This document shows, piece by piece, positions 36,262-45,156 of a stretch of DNA of 64,000 nucleotides. The translations under genes were made by a program, and so were the position numbers. Under the pieces are notes generated by a model that was given only the letters and a program-made list of their open reading frames with translations, searched no databases and had not been told where the DNA came from. The stretch lies in NCBI GenBank assembly GCA_963578605.1, contig CAUZEA010000010.1:1-64000 (forward strand), written 5' to 3'. Within the stretch, counting starts at the first letter, position 1. Each line of letters opens with the position of its first letter. Source of the DNA: JAKVCB01 sp963578605. Its GTDB lineage: Bacteria; Planctomycetota; Planctomycetia; Pirellulales; Lacipirellulaceae.

Positions 36262-37119
36262 CTAGTCGATCGAATGCCAACCCGTCGCGTCACGTTCGGC
36301 CTGAGCCCGATTGGCTGTCGTGTCGAAAGCACCTCGAGCCGTCACGGGCTTCTGGTAGATAGCCATCCGAACAGGAGTGTTGGAGTGTTGTGTTACCCGA
36401 TCACGAGGGTTGAACAGTTTGGGAGCTTCGAAGAAGTTGCTGGACGACGAACTCGTGTTGCTGTTGTCGACTTTGTCGACAGCCTGGGCCGAGGAATCCG
36501 TTGTCTCATCCGACGTTTCAGGTCGCAGCGTCCGCTGTACTGGCGGGTTCTCATCAGGAGCTAATGTTGGTTGAGCTTGGGTGGAAGGCGCGCTGTAAGT
36601 CGAAGGTGTTGGCGTTGTGGTCGTGCTGGCGCAGTTCGGGCAATCGGCAGACGATCCGTAAACGGTCGACGAGGTCCCATTCGTGGAGCAACAGCACGGA
36701 CTGATTCCACACGTCGAACATACCGAAGTCACGCAGCTGGAACAGGGTGAGCATGTGGCACAGGGTGAACAGGTGGAACAGGGATTATAACAGGTAAGCG
36801 GCCGTAAAGTTATCTGCTGGCCGGTGCAACTTGAACACGCCGGCTGGGCGTAATAGGAAGTCATGATCACGGGTCGGGCTACGGTTTGGACGACCGGTGT
36901 GTACGCAACCGGATAGGTGCGGCGGTTATACCACTGTCGCATTCGGTTCCAATGATAACCAGGGTACCAACCGGTGTACGACTGGTAAGCGACAGGCTGG
37001 TATGCAACCGTCGGAACCCCGCAAGAGGTGCACTGAGCGATAGTCTCGGGTGCCAACGCGCTGTGCGCAAAGAGAATAGCAAATAGAACAATCGTCGCGC
37101 AAGCAACTTTGCGAAGCAT
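36262..37119 (-). CDS. Secreted Cys/Ser/Thr-rich protein
   Basis: 285 residues with a signal peptide (CATIVLFAILFAHSALA). The next part is Tyr/Pro-rich (VAYQPVAYQSYTGWYPGYHW), then residues about 95-135 contain dense CSPCATCSPCSSC-type repeats ending in CCC, followed by a Thr/Ser/Pro-rich low-complexity region and a short charged C-terminus. Roughly twenty cysteines occur within about 75 residues. Such proteins are known from planctomycetes as suspected cell-surface components stabilised by disulphides. No enzyme domain is visible. A terminator follows. Confidence 0.75.
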   Translation of the reverse strand: MLRKVACATIVLFAILFAHSALAPETIAQCTSCGVPTVAYQPVAYQSYTGWYPGYHWNRMRQWYNRRTYPVAYTPVVQTVARPVIMTSYYAQPACSSCTGQQITLRPLTCYNPCSTCSPCATCSPCSSCVTSVCSTCGISPCCCSTNGTSSTVYGSSADCPNCASTTTTPTPSTYSAPSTQAQPTLAPDENPPVQRTLRPETSDETTDSSAQAVDKVDNSNTSSSSSNFFEAPKLFNPRDRVTQHSNTPVRMAIYQKPVTARGAFDTTANRAQAERDATGWHSID

Positions 37120-37661
37120 GTTATTTCTCCAAGGACGTGGACGAGCTTCAGGGCCTTAATTTAGGTTTAATTCACAACGGCTCTCATGACAACAAATAAA
37201 TCTGCTAAAACCGACATTTGGTAGCGAATACCATTTGGGGCGGTTCTGGCAAATGCGGGTTCCTTGCCACCCGCCCCGTGACATTTCTTTCCGGTCGCAC
37301 CGCTTACGCGAATGTTTTCTCTTTTGTAGGTAGCGCTGTTTGCCATGATCGTGACAAGATCAGCAACGTGGAGTATCCGTGCCGCCGGTCGTCATGAAAA
37401 GCGAAGACGGAGATAAGCCAAGCGACTTTTCCCCTGGTGATTGCTGGTTTCACTCCTTTTGAGAGGTGTGGGGCATCACTGCCATTTCTTACGGGAACTC
37501 TTTCCAGTGTAGTCAACCGGCAGCGTACATGCCTGGAATCTTCACCAGAACGCGGTTTCACCGCCGGTTGCAACGGACTGATCAAGAATAACAAACTGCC
37601 CGGTCGGGGCAAGTGAACGCGTAACTCCAGGTGACCACGACACCTGGCCGGAAGCCGCGGT
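37120..37661. other. Long intergenic region without recognised gene
   Basis: 542 bases between the small ATPase gene and the Cys-rich protein gene, both on the minus strand. The bases before 37119 should hold that gene's promoter. Open frames here have atypical composition and look spurious. No RNase P, SRP, tmRNA or tRNA consensus was recognised, but a small RNA cannot be excluded. Confidence 0.45.
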
Positions 37662-38261
37662 TTAGAGCTCGCGACGGTAACGCTCGTGACGGTCGTAGAG
37701 GTCGAAAAGGATTTCCCGTACGTTACCACGGTGGGCAATGTAACTCGCTTTGACGACCGACCGCGTGACACTCGTTGGGGTATGCTGGCTGAGTTTCGCG
37801 ACCAAACGCTGGACGACTTCCAGATCGGGAAGCAGGCACGCTAGCACTGGCAGGCTGCATGGTCGGTGGGTCGTTACCAAAAGCCCCGCACCTGTCCAAC
37901 GACATCGAATCCGAAGCCACCAGGCAGACCAGGGTCGCAATTGTTCGTAGCCATCGACGATCACAATGGTTCTGCGGTTGACAGTTGGGGAAGTGGTAAA
38001 CTCTCGCCAGCGCAAACACTGGGCACCTCGCAGGGAGTGCGGCTGAATGTCGTACCCGCGGCAGCTCAACTCACGAGCGAGGGTTGTCAGGAGTGTTGAT
38101 TTGCCAATCCCGTGCGGCCCAAAAACTTGTCCCCGCCAGCCCTGGTTTTCGAGGCAGCTGATGAGCAAATCAACTGATTCTCCGGCATGGAATTGATACA
38201 CTTGGTTCTTCGGCTGGGTCCAACACGAGGCAAACGGGTTGTCGTGGCGACTTGGAATCAT
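37662..38261 (-). CDS. Small P-loop ATPase
   Basis: 199 residues. Walker A is GPHGIGKST (48-56) and Walker B TIVIVDGYEQ (98-107); LLVTTHRPCSL (about 128-138) is placed as the sensor strand of AAA/STAND ATPases, and the last third is helical. It is the size of a bare AAA-like module and lacks a visible DNA- or partner-binding domain. It is the last gene of a three-gene minus-strand run after the two arrestin-like genes (gap 67 bases), so it may power or regulate them. Function unknown. Confidence 0.72.
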   Translation of the reverse strand: MIPSRHDNPFASCWTQPKNQVYQFHAGESVDLLISCLENQGWRGQVFGPHGIGKSTLLTTLARELSCRGYDIQPHSLRGAQCLRWREFTTSPTVNRRTIVIVDGYEQLRPWSAWWLRIRCRWTGAGLLVTTHRPCSLPVLACLLPDLEVVQRLVAKLSQHTPTSVTRSVVKASYIAHRGNVREILFDLYDRHERYRREL

Positions 38262-38328
38262 GCGTTTTTATGCGCGCGACTGGCTGGCAGTTTCGCCCCG
38301 CGCGTGGAATGGTCAGCCGCAGATGGTT

Positions 38329-38724
38329 TTAGTTCATCAGGGTCGGTTGTGTTTCGCCAAGTCGGAAGGGTTCTTCCGATACAATCTCCTGCCCACGCGG
38401 CAAAAACAGCCGCAAGCGGGCACACCAGCAAACTTTCACGATCATGCCGTCATAGCTTTGCGGGCTGAATGGGAGGCGGATCTCAAACGGGTGGGGGGTA
38501 CGAAAATCAAGTTGACTGATTCTTTCGTGACTGAATCTTTCAAAGAAATGAACGGCCAGATCTTCTTCGCCTTTACCGGTGGTATGCCACAGGACAGAGA
38601 ATTCAGCCGCCCGCACCGTGTCATGTTCCGGGCCATCGACGGAGAATCTTCCCGTCAGCGATTCGCCGGGCAAGTAGCGCCGATCGTCCGAATCGAGTCG
38701 AATGTGAATGTTGAGGCCAATCAT
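38329..38724 (-). CDS. Arrestin-like fold protein, short form
   Basis: 131 residues, all beta-rich. It opens with a strand IGLNIHIRLDSDDRRYLPGE, where PGE plus LTGRFSVDG resembles the first turn of arrestin/Spo0M/Vps26 N-domains, and continues with AAEFSVLWHTTGKG and PHPFEIRLPFSPQSYDG, the latter close to the FxFxLP...PSSFxG pattern of arrestins; RLRLFLPRGQEIVSEEPFRL ends the sandwich. The start codon overlaps the stop of the upstream gene by four bases (ATGA), a sign of translational coupling. The fold assignment is by eye. Confidence 0.6.
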   Translation of the reverse strand: MIGLNIHIRLDSDDRRYLPGESLTGRFSVDGPEHDTVRAAEFSVLWHTTGKGEEDLAVHFFERFSHERISQLDFRTPHPFEIRLPFSPQSYDGMIVKVCWCARLRLFLPRGQEIVSEEPFRLGETQPTLMN

Positions 38725-39782
38725 GATTGGGGCTGCAGGTTTGTGGGCATGGTGGGATCCGACGCTCGTTGCTTGGCTTCGGAAGTCTCGCTTGTGGGGT
38801 AGACATAGATCGGGAATTTTCGTTCAAAGATAGTCCAGCGGGCAGCTTTTCCGCTCACGATCAGAAGCCAGTCGACCGAATTGTGTGGTGACACAAAGGA
38901 GTGCATTGCGGCATTTGGGATCAGGGCTTCTGTTTCAACCGCGAAGGGTTCCGCTGCCTTGATATTGAATTTTCGTCTCCGGTAAAGAAGTTGCCGATGA
39001 ACACGGAAGATTTCCGTGCGGGTGTCGGTGCCTTGTGCGTAGGTTGCCTGCTCCTGGCAAACAATCACGACTTTCAGCCAGCGCATATTGATGCGGCCGG
39101 CCTGGGACACCAGCAGGTGAAACGTTTCTCCGGCATGCAGTGGGTGGTGCGAGACTTCCAGGCGGGTCGCCCCAATTCCTGTGGTGATCCAGATTGCCCG
39201 CCCCAGAACCACGAGTGTCCATAAACCTGCCAGCACAAAAGGGACCATGAGCCACGTGAGTAGCCAGTTCGGGTGACCCGAAACGTGGAGATCGATGACC
39301 TGATAAACGAACATGCCGACGAGCAGATTCCAGCAAATGCAAATCAGCGTCATGCCGAGTAGCATCCACTTGGGGGAGGTGTCGATGGGTAGACGGTATG
39401 CCAGTCGAACACCGGGGCTGTCCACGACTCGGGCGATCGACGGGATGGCCGGCAATGTATGCGGAGATTCGCCCGAGGCAATCCGCAGTTCCAGGTCGGC
39501 TGCCTTTTTCGCTACGGCTGAGCGTAGTTCGGTTGATGTGTTACTGTGCCACATCAATTCAACCAACCCAAGCCCCCCATACAACAACAGTGAAGCCGGG
39601 ATAATCCCCACGAGCCATGGCCAGGGGGGGGTGATCGCCCCGACCATCAGCATGGCAATCCCATCAGCACCTAAGAGAAGTAGGACGGCGAACAGAACGG
39701 CTTCGCCCAGGGGACCCAGCCAACGCACACCGGTCCGGCGCTGCCCACGCTTTTTCATAAACAACGGAATTCGCAGCGGCAT
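38721..39782 (-). CDS. Membrane protein with C-terminal arrestin-like domain
   Basis: 353 residues from the ATG at 39782. Hydrophobic helices are at about 20-40 (LGEAVLFAVLLLLGADGIAM), 42-65, 130-155 (MLLGMTLICICWNLLVGMF) and 165-190 (LLTWLMVPFVLAGLW). After about residue 200 a beta-rich domain carries PLHAGETFHLLVSQ, LKVVIVCQEQATY and EPFAVETEALIPNAAMHSFV, again with an arrestin-like FxxxxxxLIP...SF pattern. It is coupled to the next arrestin-like gene. A plausible role is a membrane-anchored partner of that protein; this is inference. Confidence 0.65.
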   Translation of the reverse strand: MPLRIPLFMKKRGQRRTGVRWLGPLGEAVLFAVLLLLGADGIAMLMVGAITPPWPWLVGIIPASLLLYGGLGLVELMWHSNTSTELRSAVAKKAADLELRIASGESPHTLPAIPSIARVVDSPGVRLAYRLPIDTSPKWMLLGMTLICICWNLLVGMFVYQVIDLHVSGHPNWLLTWLMVPFVLAGLWTLVVLGRAIWITTGIGATRLEVSHHPLHAGETFHLLVSQAGRINMRWLKVVIVCQEQATYAQGTDTRTEIFRVHRQLLYRRRKFNIKAAEPFAVETEALIPNAAMHSFVSPHNSVDWLLIVSGKAARWTIFERKFPIYVYPTSETSEAKQRASDPTMPTNLQPQS

Positions 39783-40024
39783 GGAGAGCCACCTGGAAGG
39801 GTGCGACCGCGTCGATCCGAGGTCCACGCGCTCAACGGTACGTTCAAACAGATACCTGTTGCTGTTTGCACACCAAGAACCGTTCTTGACCCGGCTTGGA
39901 AAATGACAAATCAGCAACTTCCATTGGTTCAATTCTATCGTGTGCCTGATACGAGCACGACCCGAAGTGAAACACCCAGACCGGGAGCCCACTTGCGTCG
40001 AGCCTGCTTTAAAGTACTGTCTGA

Positions 40025-40327
40025 TTACGCGTGCACAGTTTCCAGTTCAGACGTTGGAGCCTGTTGGCCTGATTGGCGTCCGGGCCGATAAAAGCCAACG
40101 CTTTCCAGAGCCTTGTAGACCTCTTCGAGCGTTTTCTCACCAAAGTTCGAGATGCTCAATAAATCTTCGCGGGTGCAATGCAACAGATCGTTGACAGTAA
40201 AGACACCACGCTCTTCAAGGCAGTTAGTGGTTCGGACGGCGAGGCCAATTTCGGCGGTGCTCATTTCGAGCCGCTCTTTCATATCCTGAGTGGCTTCGTA
40301 GGCGCGGTTCAGAGGTACGCGAGACAT
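40025..40327 (-). CDS. Free-standing RNA polymerase alpha C-terminal-domain-like protein
   Basis: 100 residues from the ATG at 40327 with an AAGGAG ribosome site. Residues 20-80 match the RpoA C-terminal domain: IGLAVRTTNCLEERGVFTV and ISNFGEKTLEEVYKALESVG. Residues equivalent to E. coli alpha Arg265, Asn268, Cys269, Gly296, Lys298 and Glu302 are Arg32, Asn35, Cys36, Gly63, Lys65 and Glu69, with Thr66 for Ser299, so the surface for UP-element DNA contact is kept. The N-terminal assembly domain of alpha is missing. It may act as a DNA-binding regulator. It is divergent from the helicase gene. Confidence 0.85.
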   Translation of the reverse strand: MSRVPLNRAYEATQDMKERLEMSTAEIGLAVRTTNCLEERGVFTVNDLLHCTREDLLSISNFGEKTLEEVYKALESVGFYRPGRQSGQQAPTSELETVHA

Positions 40328-40576
40328 GGCGGGCTCCTTCCCTTGGTCTGAAGGATCGGTAGGCGGGATGTAAGGCAGTTTACCAATCCGCCGATAGGCG
40401 AACAGCGGTAAAACGTCCCAGAACTGCCTTAACGTTCCCGGCGAGTCTATCACAGAATCATACGCCCGTGATCCCCCCCCGGTTGAAATCCTGCCGGGCA
40501 ACCGGCTAGCACATGGTGCGTGGCGGCCAGGGCGTGTCTTGCCCTATACTGGTGTATACCCTTTGTAGGAGTCACC

Positions 40577-42919
40577 GTGAATTCACTTCTGGAAAATCTC
40601 ACCGAACCGCAACGTGCGGCCGTTACGCACCGTGACGGTCCCCTTTTGATCCTCGCAGGGCCTGGCAGCGGTAAAACGCGCGTTGTGACGCAACGGATCG
40701 CATACCTTTTAGGCCAGGGAGTACCTGCCAGCCAGGTTTTGGCTCTCACGTTCACCAACAAAGCTGCCGATGAAATGCGGGCTCGCGTGGAGCAGCTTGT
40801 TGCGGGGCACTCGGTCTGGCTGAGCACATTCCATCGTTTCTGTGCCCGTATTTTACGCACGTACAGCGATTACATTGGCCTCTCGCCGAATTTCACCATC
40901 TACGATTCGAGTGACGCAAAGCAGACACTCCGGCGGGTGATTGAGGCCGAGAAAATCAAGATCATGCACTATACGCCCGAGCGCATTGCTGCTGCCATCA
41001 GTTCGGCCAAAAACGGCCTCGTTACCCCGGCCGAATACCAGCCGCGGCCCGGACGGCCGTTGAGCCAAATCGTGGGCGAGGTTTACCCTCTCTACCAAAA
41101 GCGCTTGCTCGCCTCTTCGGCCGTCGATTTCGACGACCTGCTTTTGCACGTCGCCCAACTTTTGTACAAGCATCCTGAAGTCCGTGCCGATCTGGACGAT
41201 CGCTATCGCTATATCCTGGTTGACGAGTATCAAGATACGAACCGGGCTCAATACGTCATCTTGCGTGCCATGTCGCGAGACCACCCGAATCTCGCGGTTA
41301 CGGGCGATCCAGACCAGTCGATTTACCGGTGGCGGGGAGCAGATATCAAAAACATTCTTGAGTTTGAGGCAGACTATCCTGCTGTTCATGTGGTGCGTTT
41401 GGAGCAAAATTACCGAAGTACCAAGCGAATTCTTCGTGTGGCCGACGAGTTGATCTCACACAACGTTCAACGCAAACAGAAGTCGTTGCACACGGAAAAC
41501 GATGAAGGGCAACCGGTACGTCTTACCACCTACCCGGACCAAGATGGCGAAGCGGCAGGTATTGCGACGGAGATCCGAACCGCGATCGATAAGCAGGGCC
41601 GCAGCCCGAGTGACTTTGCGATCTTTTACCGCATGAATGCGCTATCGCGGTCGCTGGAAAAAGCACTCCGCGAAGCCGCCGTACCCTTTCAAATGGTGCG
41701 TGGGCAGGAATTCTACCAGCGTAAAGAAATCAAAGACGTGTTGGCTTATTGCCAGCTTGTCAACAATCCTTTAGACGACATTGCGTTCGAACGCACCGTC
41801 AATACTCCCGCTCGAGGGATTGGCAGAAAAACACTCCAACGACTTGGTGAACATGCGTATCGCCTGGGGCTCCCGCTGCTGGATGCAGCACGGCAGGCAG
41901 CGCAACTGGAATCGCTCCCGAAGCGGGCTGCTACCCAGCTGGCTCGCTTCGTTAAAATCATCGACCACATTTCCGCGGTGGCGCATCGTGATGTCGAAGA
42001 GGTTGTGGGGACTGTGCTGGAAGAGTCGGGCTATCGCAAGTCACTGGCCGAAAGTGAAAGCGAAGAAGACCAGAACCGGCTGGCAAACATTGAGGAGCTG
42101 TTGACCGATGCCAGGCAGTTCGATGAACAGGATCAGGATATCGAAGGGGGGCAGCTCGAGGCCTATCTGGAACGCACCTGGCTGGTCAATGATATTGATG
42201 ACTGGGAATCGAATACCGAAAAGGTGACACTGATGACGCTGCATGCCGCCAAAGGGCTGGAGTTTCCGGTCGTCTTCATGATTGCCCTCGAGCAGGGGGT
42301 GTTGCCCCATGAGCGGTCGAGTTCCGACCCCGACCAACTTGAGGAGGAACGTCGCTTGACGTTTGTCGGTATCACTCGCGCCAAACAGGAGTTGCGGCTC
42401 AGTTATGCGGTTCGCCGCGACTACCGCGGTCAGCGTCGCCTCACGATTCCCAGCTCGTTTCTGCTCGAAATACCACGTGGCGAAATGGAACAAGTGCAAC
42501 TTACGACACCCAGTTTTCCAGATTCCATTGAAGAGGATGTCACTGCTGATTTTGACGATGACTTGTTCGAGACGCCTATTGACCAACGGCATCCCAGTGA
42601 GTTGGAACCGGAAGCTTTTGCGGTAGAATCAAACGCAAAGCGGCCCGCGCAAAAGCCCGTGGCCAGCTTTGCCATCACCACGGCTGCCTCGTTGGTTGTT
42701 GGACAGAAACAACCGCCCAAGCGAGGATCAGCCGAGCCAGCTGTCTCGCCCGATCTGTTTACCCAGGGAATGGCCGTGGTGCATCCCGTGCACGGACTGG
42801 GCAAGGTTGTCGCCCTTTCGGGAGCGGGAAAAAACAGGCGGGCTACGGTACGGTTTGCCACAGCAGGGCAGAAAAGATTTGTGATTGCGCACAGTCCTTT
42901 GCGGTTGGCTGGTAAGTAA
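40577..42919 (+). CDS. UvrD/PcrA-type DNA helicase
   Basis: 780 residues from a GTG at 40577 preceded by TAGGAG. Superfamily 1A motifs in order: I GPGSGKT (about 28), Ia LALTFTNKAADEM, II LVDEYQDTN, III GDPDQSIYRWRGA, IV RLEQNYRS, V VTLMTLHAAKGLEF, VI RLTFVGITRAK. The last 50 residues (GMAVVHPVHGLGKVVALSG) look like the tudor-like C-terminal domain of PcrA/UvrD. It unwinds DNA in nucleotide-excision and mismatch repair and replication restart. It is divergent from the alpha-CTD-like gene. Confidence 0.93.
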   Translation: MNSLLENLTEPQRAAVTHRDGPLLILAGPGSGKTRVVTQRIAYLLGQGVPASQVLALTFTNKAADEMRARVEQLVAGHSVWLSTFHRFCARILRTYSDYIGLSPNFTIYDSSDAKQTLRRVIEAEKIKIMHYTPERIAAAISSAKNGLVTPAEYQPRPGRPLSQIVGEVYPLYQKRLLASSAVDFDDLLLHVAQLLYKHPEVRADLDDRYRYILVDEYQDTNRAQYVILRAMSRDHPNLAVTGDPDQSIYRWRGADIKNILEFEADYPAVHVVRLEQNYRSTKRILRVADELISHNVQRKQKSLHTENDEGQPVRLTTYPDQDGEAAGIATEIRTAIDKQGRSPSDFAIFYRMNALSRSLEKALREAAVPFQMVRGQEFYQRKEIKDVLAYCQLVNNPLDDIAFERTVNTPARGIGRKTLQRLGEHAYRLGLPLLDAARQAAQLESLPKRAATQLARFVKIIDHISAVAHRDVEEVVGTVLEESGYRKSLAESESEEDQNRLANIEELLTDARQFDEQDQDIEGGQLEAYLERTWLVNDIDDWESNTEKVTLMTLHAAKGLEFPVVFMIALEQGVLPHERSSSDPDQLEEERRLTFVGITRAKQELRLSYAVRRDYRGQRRLTIPSSFLLEIPRGEMEQVQLTTPSFPDSIEEDVTADFDDDLFETPIDQRHPSELEPEAFAVESNAKRPAQKPVASFAITTAASLVVGQKQPPKRGSAEPAVSPDLFTQGMAVVHPVHGLGKVVALSGAGKNRRATVRFATAGQKRFVIAHSPLRLAGK

Positions 42920-42989
42920 AGAAACTAAAGAGGCGGTTCTCCCTTGGCCAGCGTTTCCCCGGTTTGTTCATTTTTCCGAACCTCACTTT

Positions 42990-44111
42990 ATGACCAGCAC
43001 TGCAGTCTGTCCGTTTGGTTTCATTAGCTGTCAGCGGGGCGCAGAATTTGCGGTCAAGCAAGAGGTTTTCGCCAGTGGTTTTGGGCTCCGGCTTGCCTTT
43101 TCGCAATCCGGGTTTGTCACGTTCAAAATTCCCACGGACCCTGAGGTCGATCGTTTCCTGAAACACAAATGGGTCTTTGCCCGCACGCATGGTTTGTCTC
43201 TCGGTAAGGTCCAGGGGAATCAACTTCACGAGCTTGCTACTCGGTTGTGGCAGTTGCCGACGGTTGTTGCGCAGAACGAGCTTGATGCTTTTCAAGATAT
43301 TCACGTCTGGGAACCTGATGCTGAGGTACCGGGACAAAACTCTTTTGAGCCCGGGATCTCTCCGCTGGCTGTCACCATCGAAGAAGCGCTGCGGCAGGAG
43401 GCACCCGGAAAATTGCGGCAACAGCGGGTGACGACGCCCGGCACAACACGCCCGCCAACCGGAAGAAACCAGCGAGTGCTCGATGTGGTTGTGGTTGAGC
43501 CGGGGCAGTGGTGGGTTAGCTGGCACCGGGCAGAACTTCCCCAGCAACAATGGCCCGGTGGAATTGTGCGGGTGCAATGCCCCCCCCAGGCCGTGTCACG
43601 CGCTTACCTGAAAATGGAAGAAGCTTTGCAGTGGGCGGCGTTTCCGTTTCAGAGCGGAGATGAATGGGTTGAACTCGGCTGTTCTCCGGGGGGTTCCTGC
43701 CAGGCGCTGCTCGACCATGGTCAATTCGTGACGGGTATCGATCCTGCAGAAGTTGACCCGCTGCTGCTCGGATTGCCTAACTTTCGGCATCTCCGCAAGC
43801 GAACGGTTGATGTGCGGCGGAGTGAATTTTGTGACGTTGACTGGCTCGCAGCGGATATGAATGTTGTGCCCAGCTACACACTTGATACGGTCGAGGCAAT
43901 CGTCACGCATCGGCACGTTTCCATTCGTGGCCTGATCGTGACCCTCAAATTTCCGGACTGGAAACTGGCGGCGAAACTTCCGGAGTATCTGTCAAGGATT
44001 CACAGTTGGGGATATCGTGACCTCCGCGCGAGGCAACTCGCTCACAATGCCCGGGAAGTCTGTATTGTCGCGCTGCGGAGCCGGGCCCTGCGGCGTTTTC
44101 ACCACCCATGA
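42990..44111 (+). CDS. RlmM/FtsJ-like rRNA ribose 2'-O-methyltransferase
   Basis: 373 residues from the ATG at 42990. The N-terminal half contains a THUMP-like RNA-binding part (FISCQRGAEFAVKQEVFA) and the C-terminal half a Rossmann methyltransferase: SRAYLKMEEAL, then VELGCSPGGSCQALLDHG (SAM motif I), then VTGIDPAEVDP, AADMNVVP and LIVTLKFPDW, the places where RlmM-type enzymes keep the Lys/Asp/Lys catalytic residues. E. coli RlmM modifies C2498 of 23S rRNA. It follows the helicase by 70 bases. Confidence 0.8.
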   Translation: MTSTAVCPFGFISCQRGAEFAVKQEVFASGFGLRLAFSQSGFVTFKIPTDPEVDRFLKHKWVFARTHGLSLGKVQGNQLHELATRLWQLPTVVAQNELDAFQDIHVWEPDAEVPGQNSFEPGISPLAVTIEEALRQEAPGKLRQQRVTTPGTTRPPTGRNQRVLDVVVVEPGQWWVSWHRAELPQQQWPGGIVRVQCPPQAVSRAYLKMEEALQWAAFPFQSGDEWVELGCSPGGSCQALLDHGQFVTGIDPAEVDPLLLGLPNFRHLRKRTVDVRRSEFCDVDWLAADMNVVPSYTLDTVEAIVTHRHVSIRGLIVTLKFPDWKLAAKLPEYLSRIHSWGYRDLRARQLAHNAREVCIVALRSRALRRFHHP

Positions 44112-44112
44112 T

Positions 44113-44147
44113 TTGAACCGGCGCGGGCGTTGTCGCCGCAGGTTCAA
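44113..44147 (+). terminator. Hairpin after the RlmM-like gene
   Basis: ttgaacc (44113-44119) pairs with ggttcaa (44141-44147) and ggcg with cgcc inside it, directly after the stop codon at 44111. No T tract. Confidence 0.4.
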
Positions 44148-44324
44148 CTCCAGTTGGGCACCGCCGCCGGCTCCTAGGACCATGGCCCGTCTGTCGGGAA
44201 AGGGGTCTTGCGGGGCGATACGGTGGATGCCCGATCCTGCTCATGCGAGTTGCTGCGCCGATTTTGCTCTTCGGGCTGCTGCGAAGGCTCGCTAGAATTC
44301 CAGTATGATCAGGCAAGGAGCGTC

Positions 44325-45128
44325 ATGAATTTGCGATTGTGTGGAGTTGCAGGGACGTGTGTGCTCGCCCTTGGCGGTGCCAGCTGTCGGGTCTTGCCAT
44401 CATTTCCGGCTGCCGCGATTGAAGCGAAATGCAGTTCGGGTCAACTCGTTTTTCATAGCGATTTTCCCTTGCTAAAGTCGCATCGCCTGGTCCGCGAGTT
44501 GGTGGCCGAAAGAGGCGACATCAACGAGTTGCTTTTGGTGCCGATAACAGACGAGCTAATTCATGTCCACCTTTTTCGCGATGGCCGTACCTATGCCGAA
44601 TACGTGGTGGACCGTTTCCCGGAGGTTCTAGAAAGGCGGGCGTTCTTCGTGGAGAGCGACACGCGGTTGGTGGTCTATGCACACTGGAGCGACCACGTTG
44701 CCGAAGATCTCCGCCATGAAGTAGCACACGGCTATTTGCATGCGGCCTTGGGAGATCTCCCTTTGTGGTTGGATGAAGGTTTGGCCGAGTACTTTGAGGT
44801 CCCCCGCGGGCAGCATGGTTTCAACGAGCCCCATGTCGACTTGTTGGTCGACTTGATCGGTGGCGAGCAGTGGCACCCCGACTTGCGACGGCTGGCCGCG
44901 ATTGAGCAATTCTCTGCCTTGACACAACTGGACTATGCCGAGGCATGGGCATGGGTTCATTTTCTGTTGCAGACCACCCCGCCGCACCGCGAACTGTTGC
45001 AAACGTATCTGAGCGAACTGCAGCGCGACGGTTTTGCCGAGCCGCTGTGGCGACGAATGGCAAAAATTCATATCGAACCGGAGCGGAATCTGACGGAACA
45101 TCTTCTCGCGTTGCGTGGGGGAGCCTGA
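44325..45128 (+). CDS. DUF1570-type gluzincin metallopeptidase, probable lipoprotein
   Basis: 267 residues from the ATG at 44325, with AAGGAG just upstream. The leader ends in LALGGASC, a plausible lipobox. The zinc site is LRHEVAHGYLH (about 130-140), and PLWLDEGLAEYFEV supplies the third ligand, as in DUF1570/M1-like gluzincins. The rest is helical. The protein is predicted to be a membrane-attached peptidase; substrates unknown. The neighbour in the same direction upstream is the RlmM-like gene, separated by a hairpin. Confidence 0.75.
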   Translation: MNLRLCGVAGTCVLALGGASCRVLPSFPAAAIEAKCSSGQLVFHSDFPLLKSHRLVRELVAERGDINELLLVPITDELIHVHLFRDGRTYAEYVVDRFPEVLERRAFFVESDTRLVVYAHWSDHVAEDLRHEVAHGYLHAALGDLPLWLDEGLAEYFEVPRGQHGFNEPHVDLLVDLIGGEQWHPDLRRLAAIEQFSALTQLDYAEAWAWVHFLLQTTPPHRELLQTYLSELQRDGFAEPLWRRMAKIHIEPERNLTEHLLALRGGA

Positions 45129-45156
45129 CTGCCTGCCTGGTTTGATTACCAACAGT

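Noticed and set aside
37304..37771. Long open frame on the minus strand overlapping the ATPase gene end
   Set aside because: Its composition is Arg/Ser/Pro-rich without a domain, it overlaps the better P-loop gene in another frame, and the rest lies in the intergenic region.
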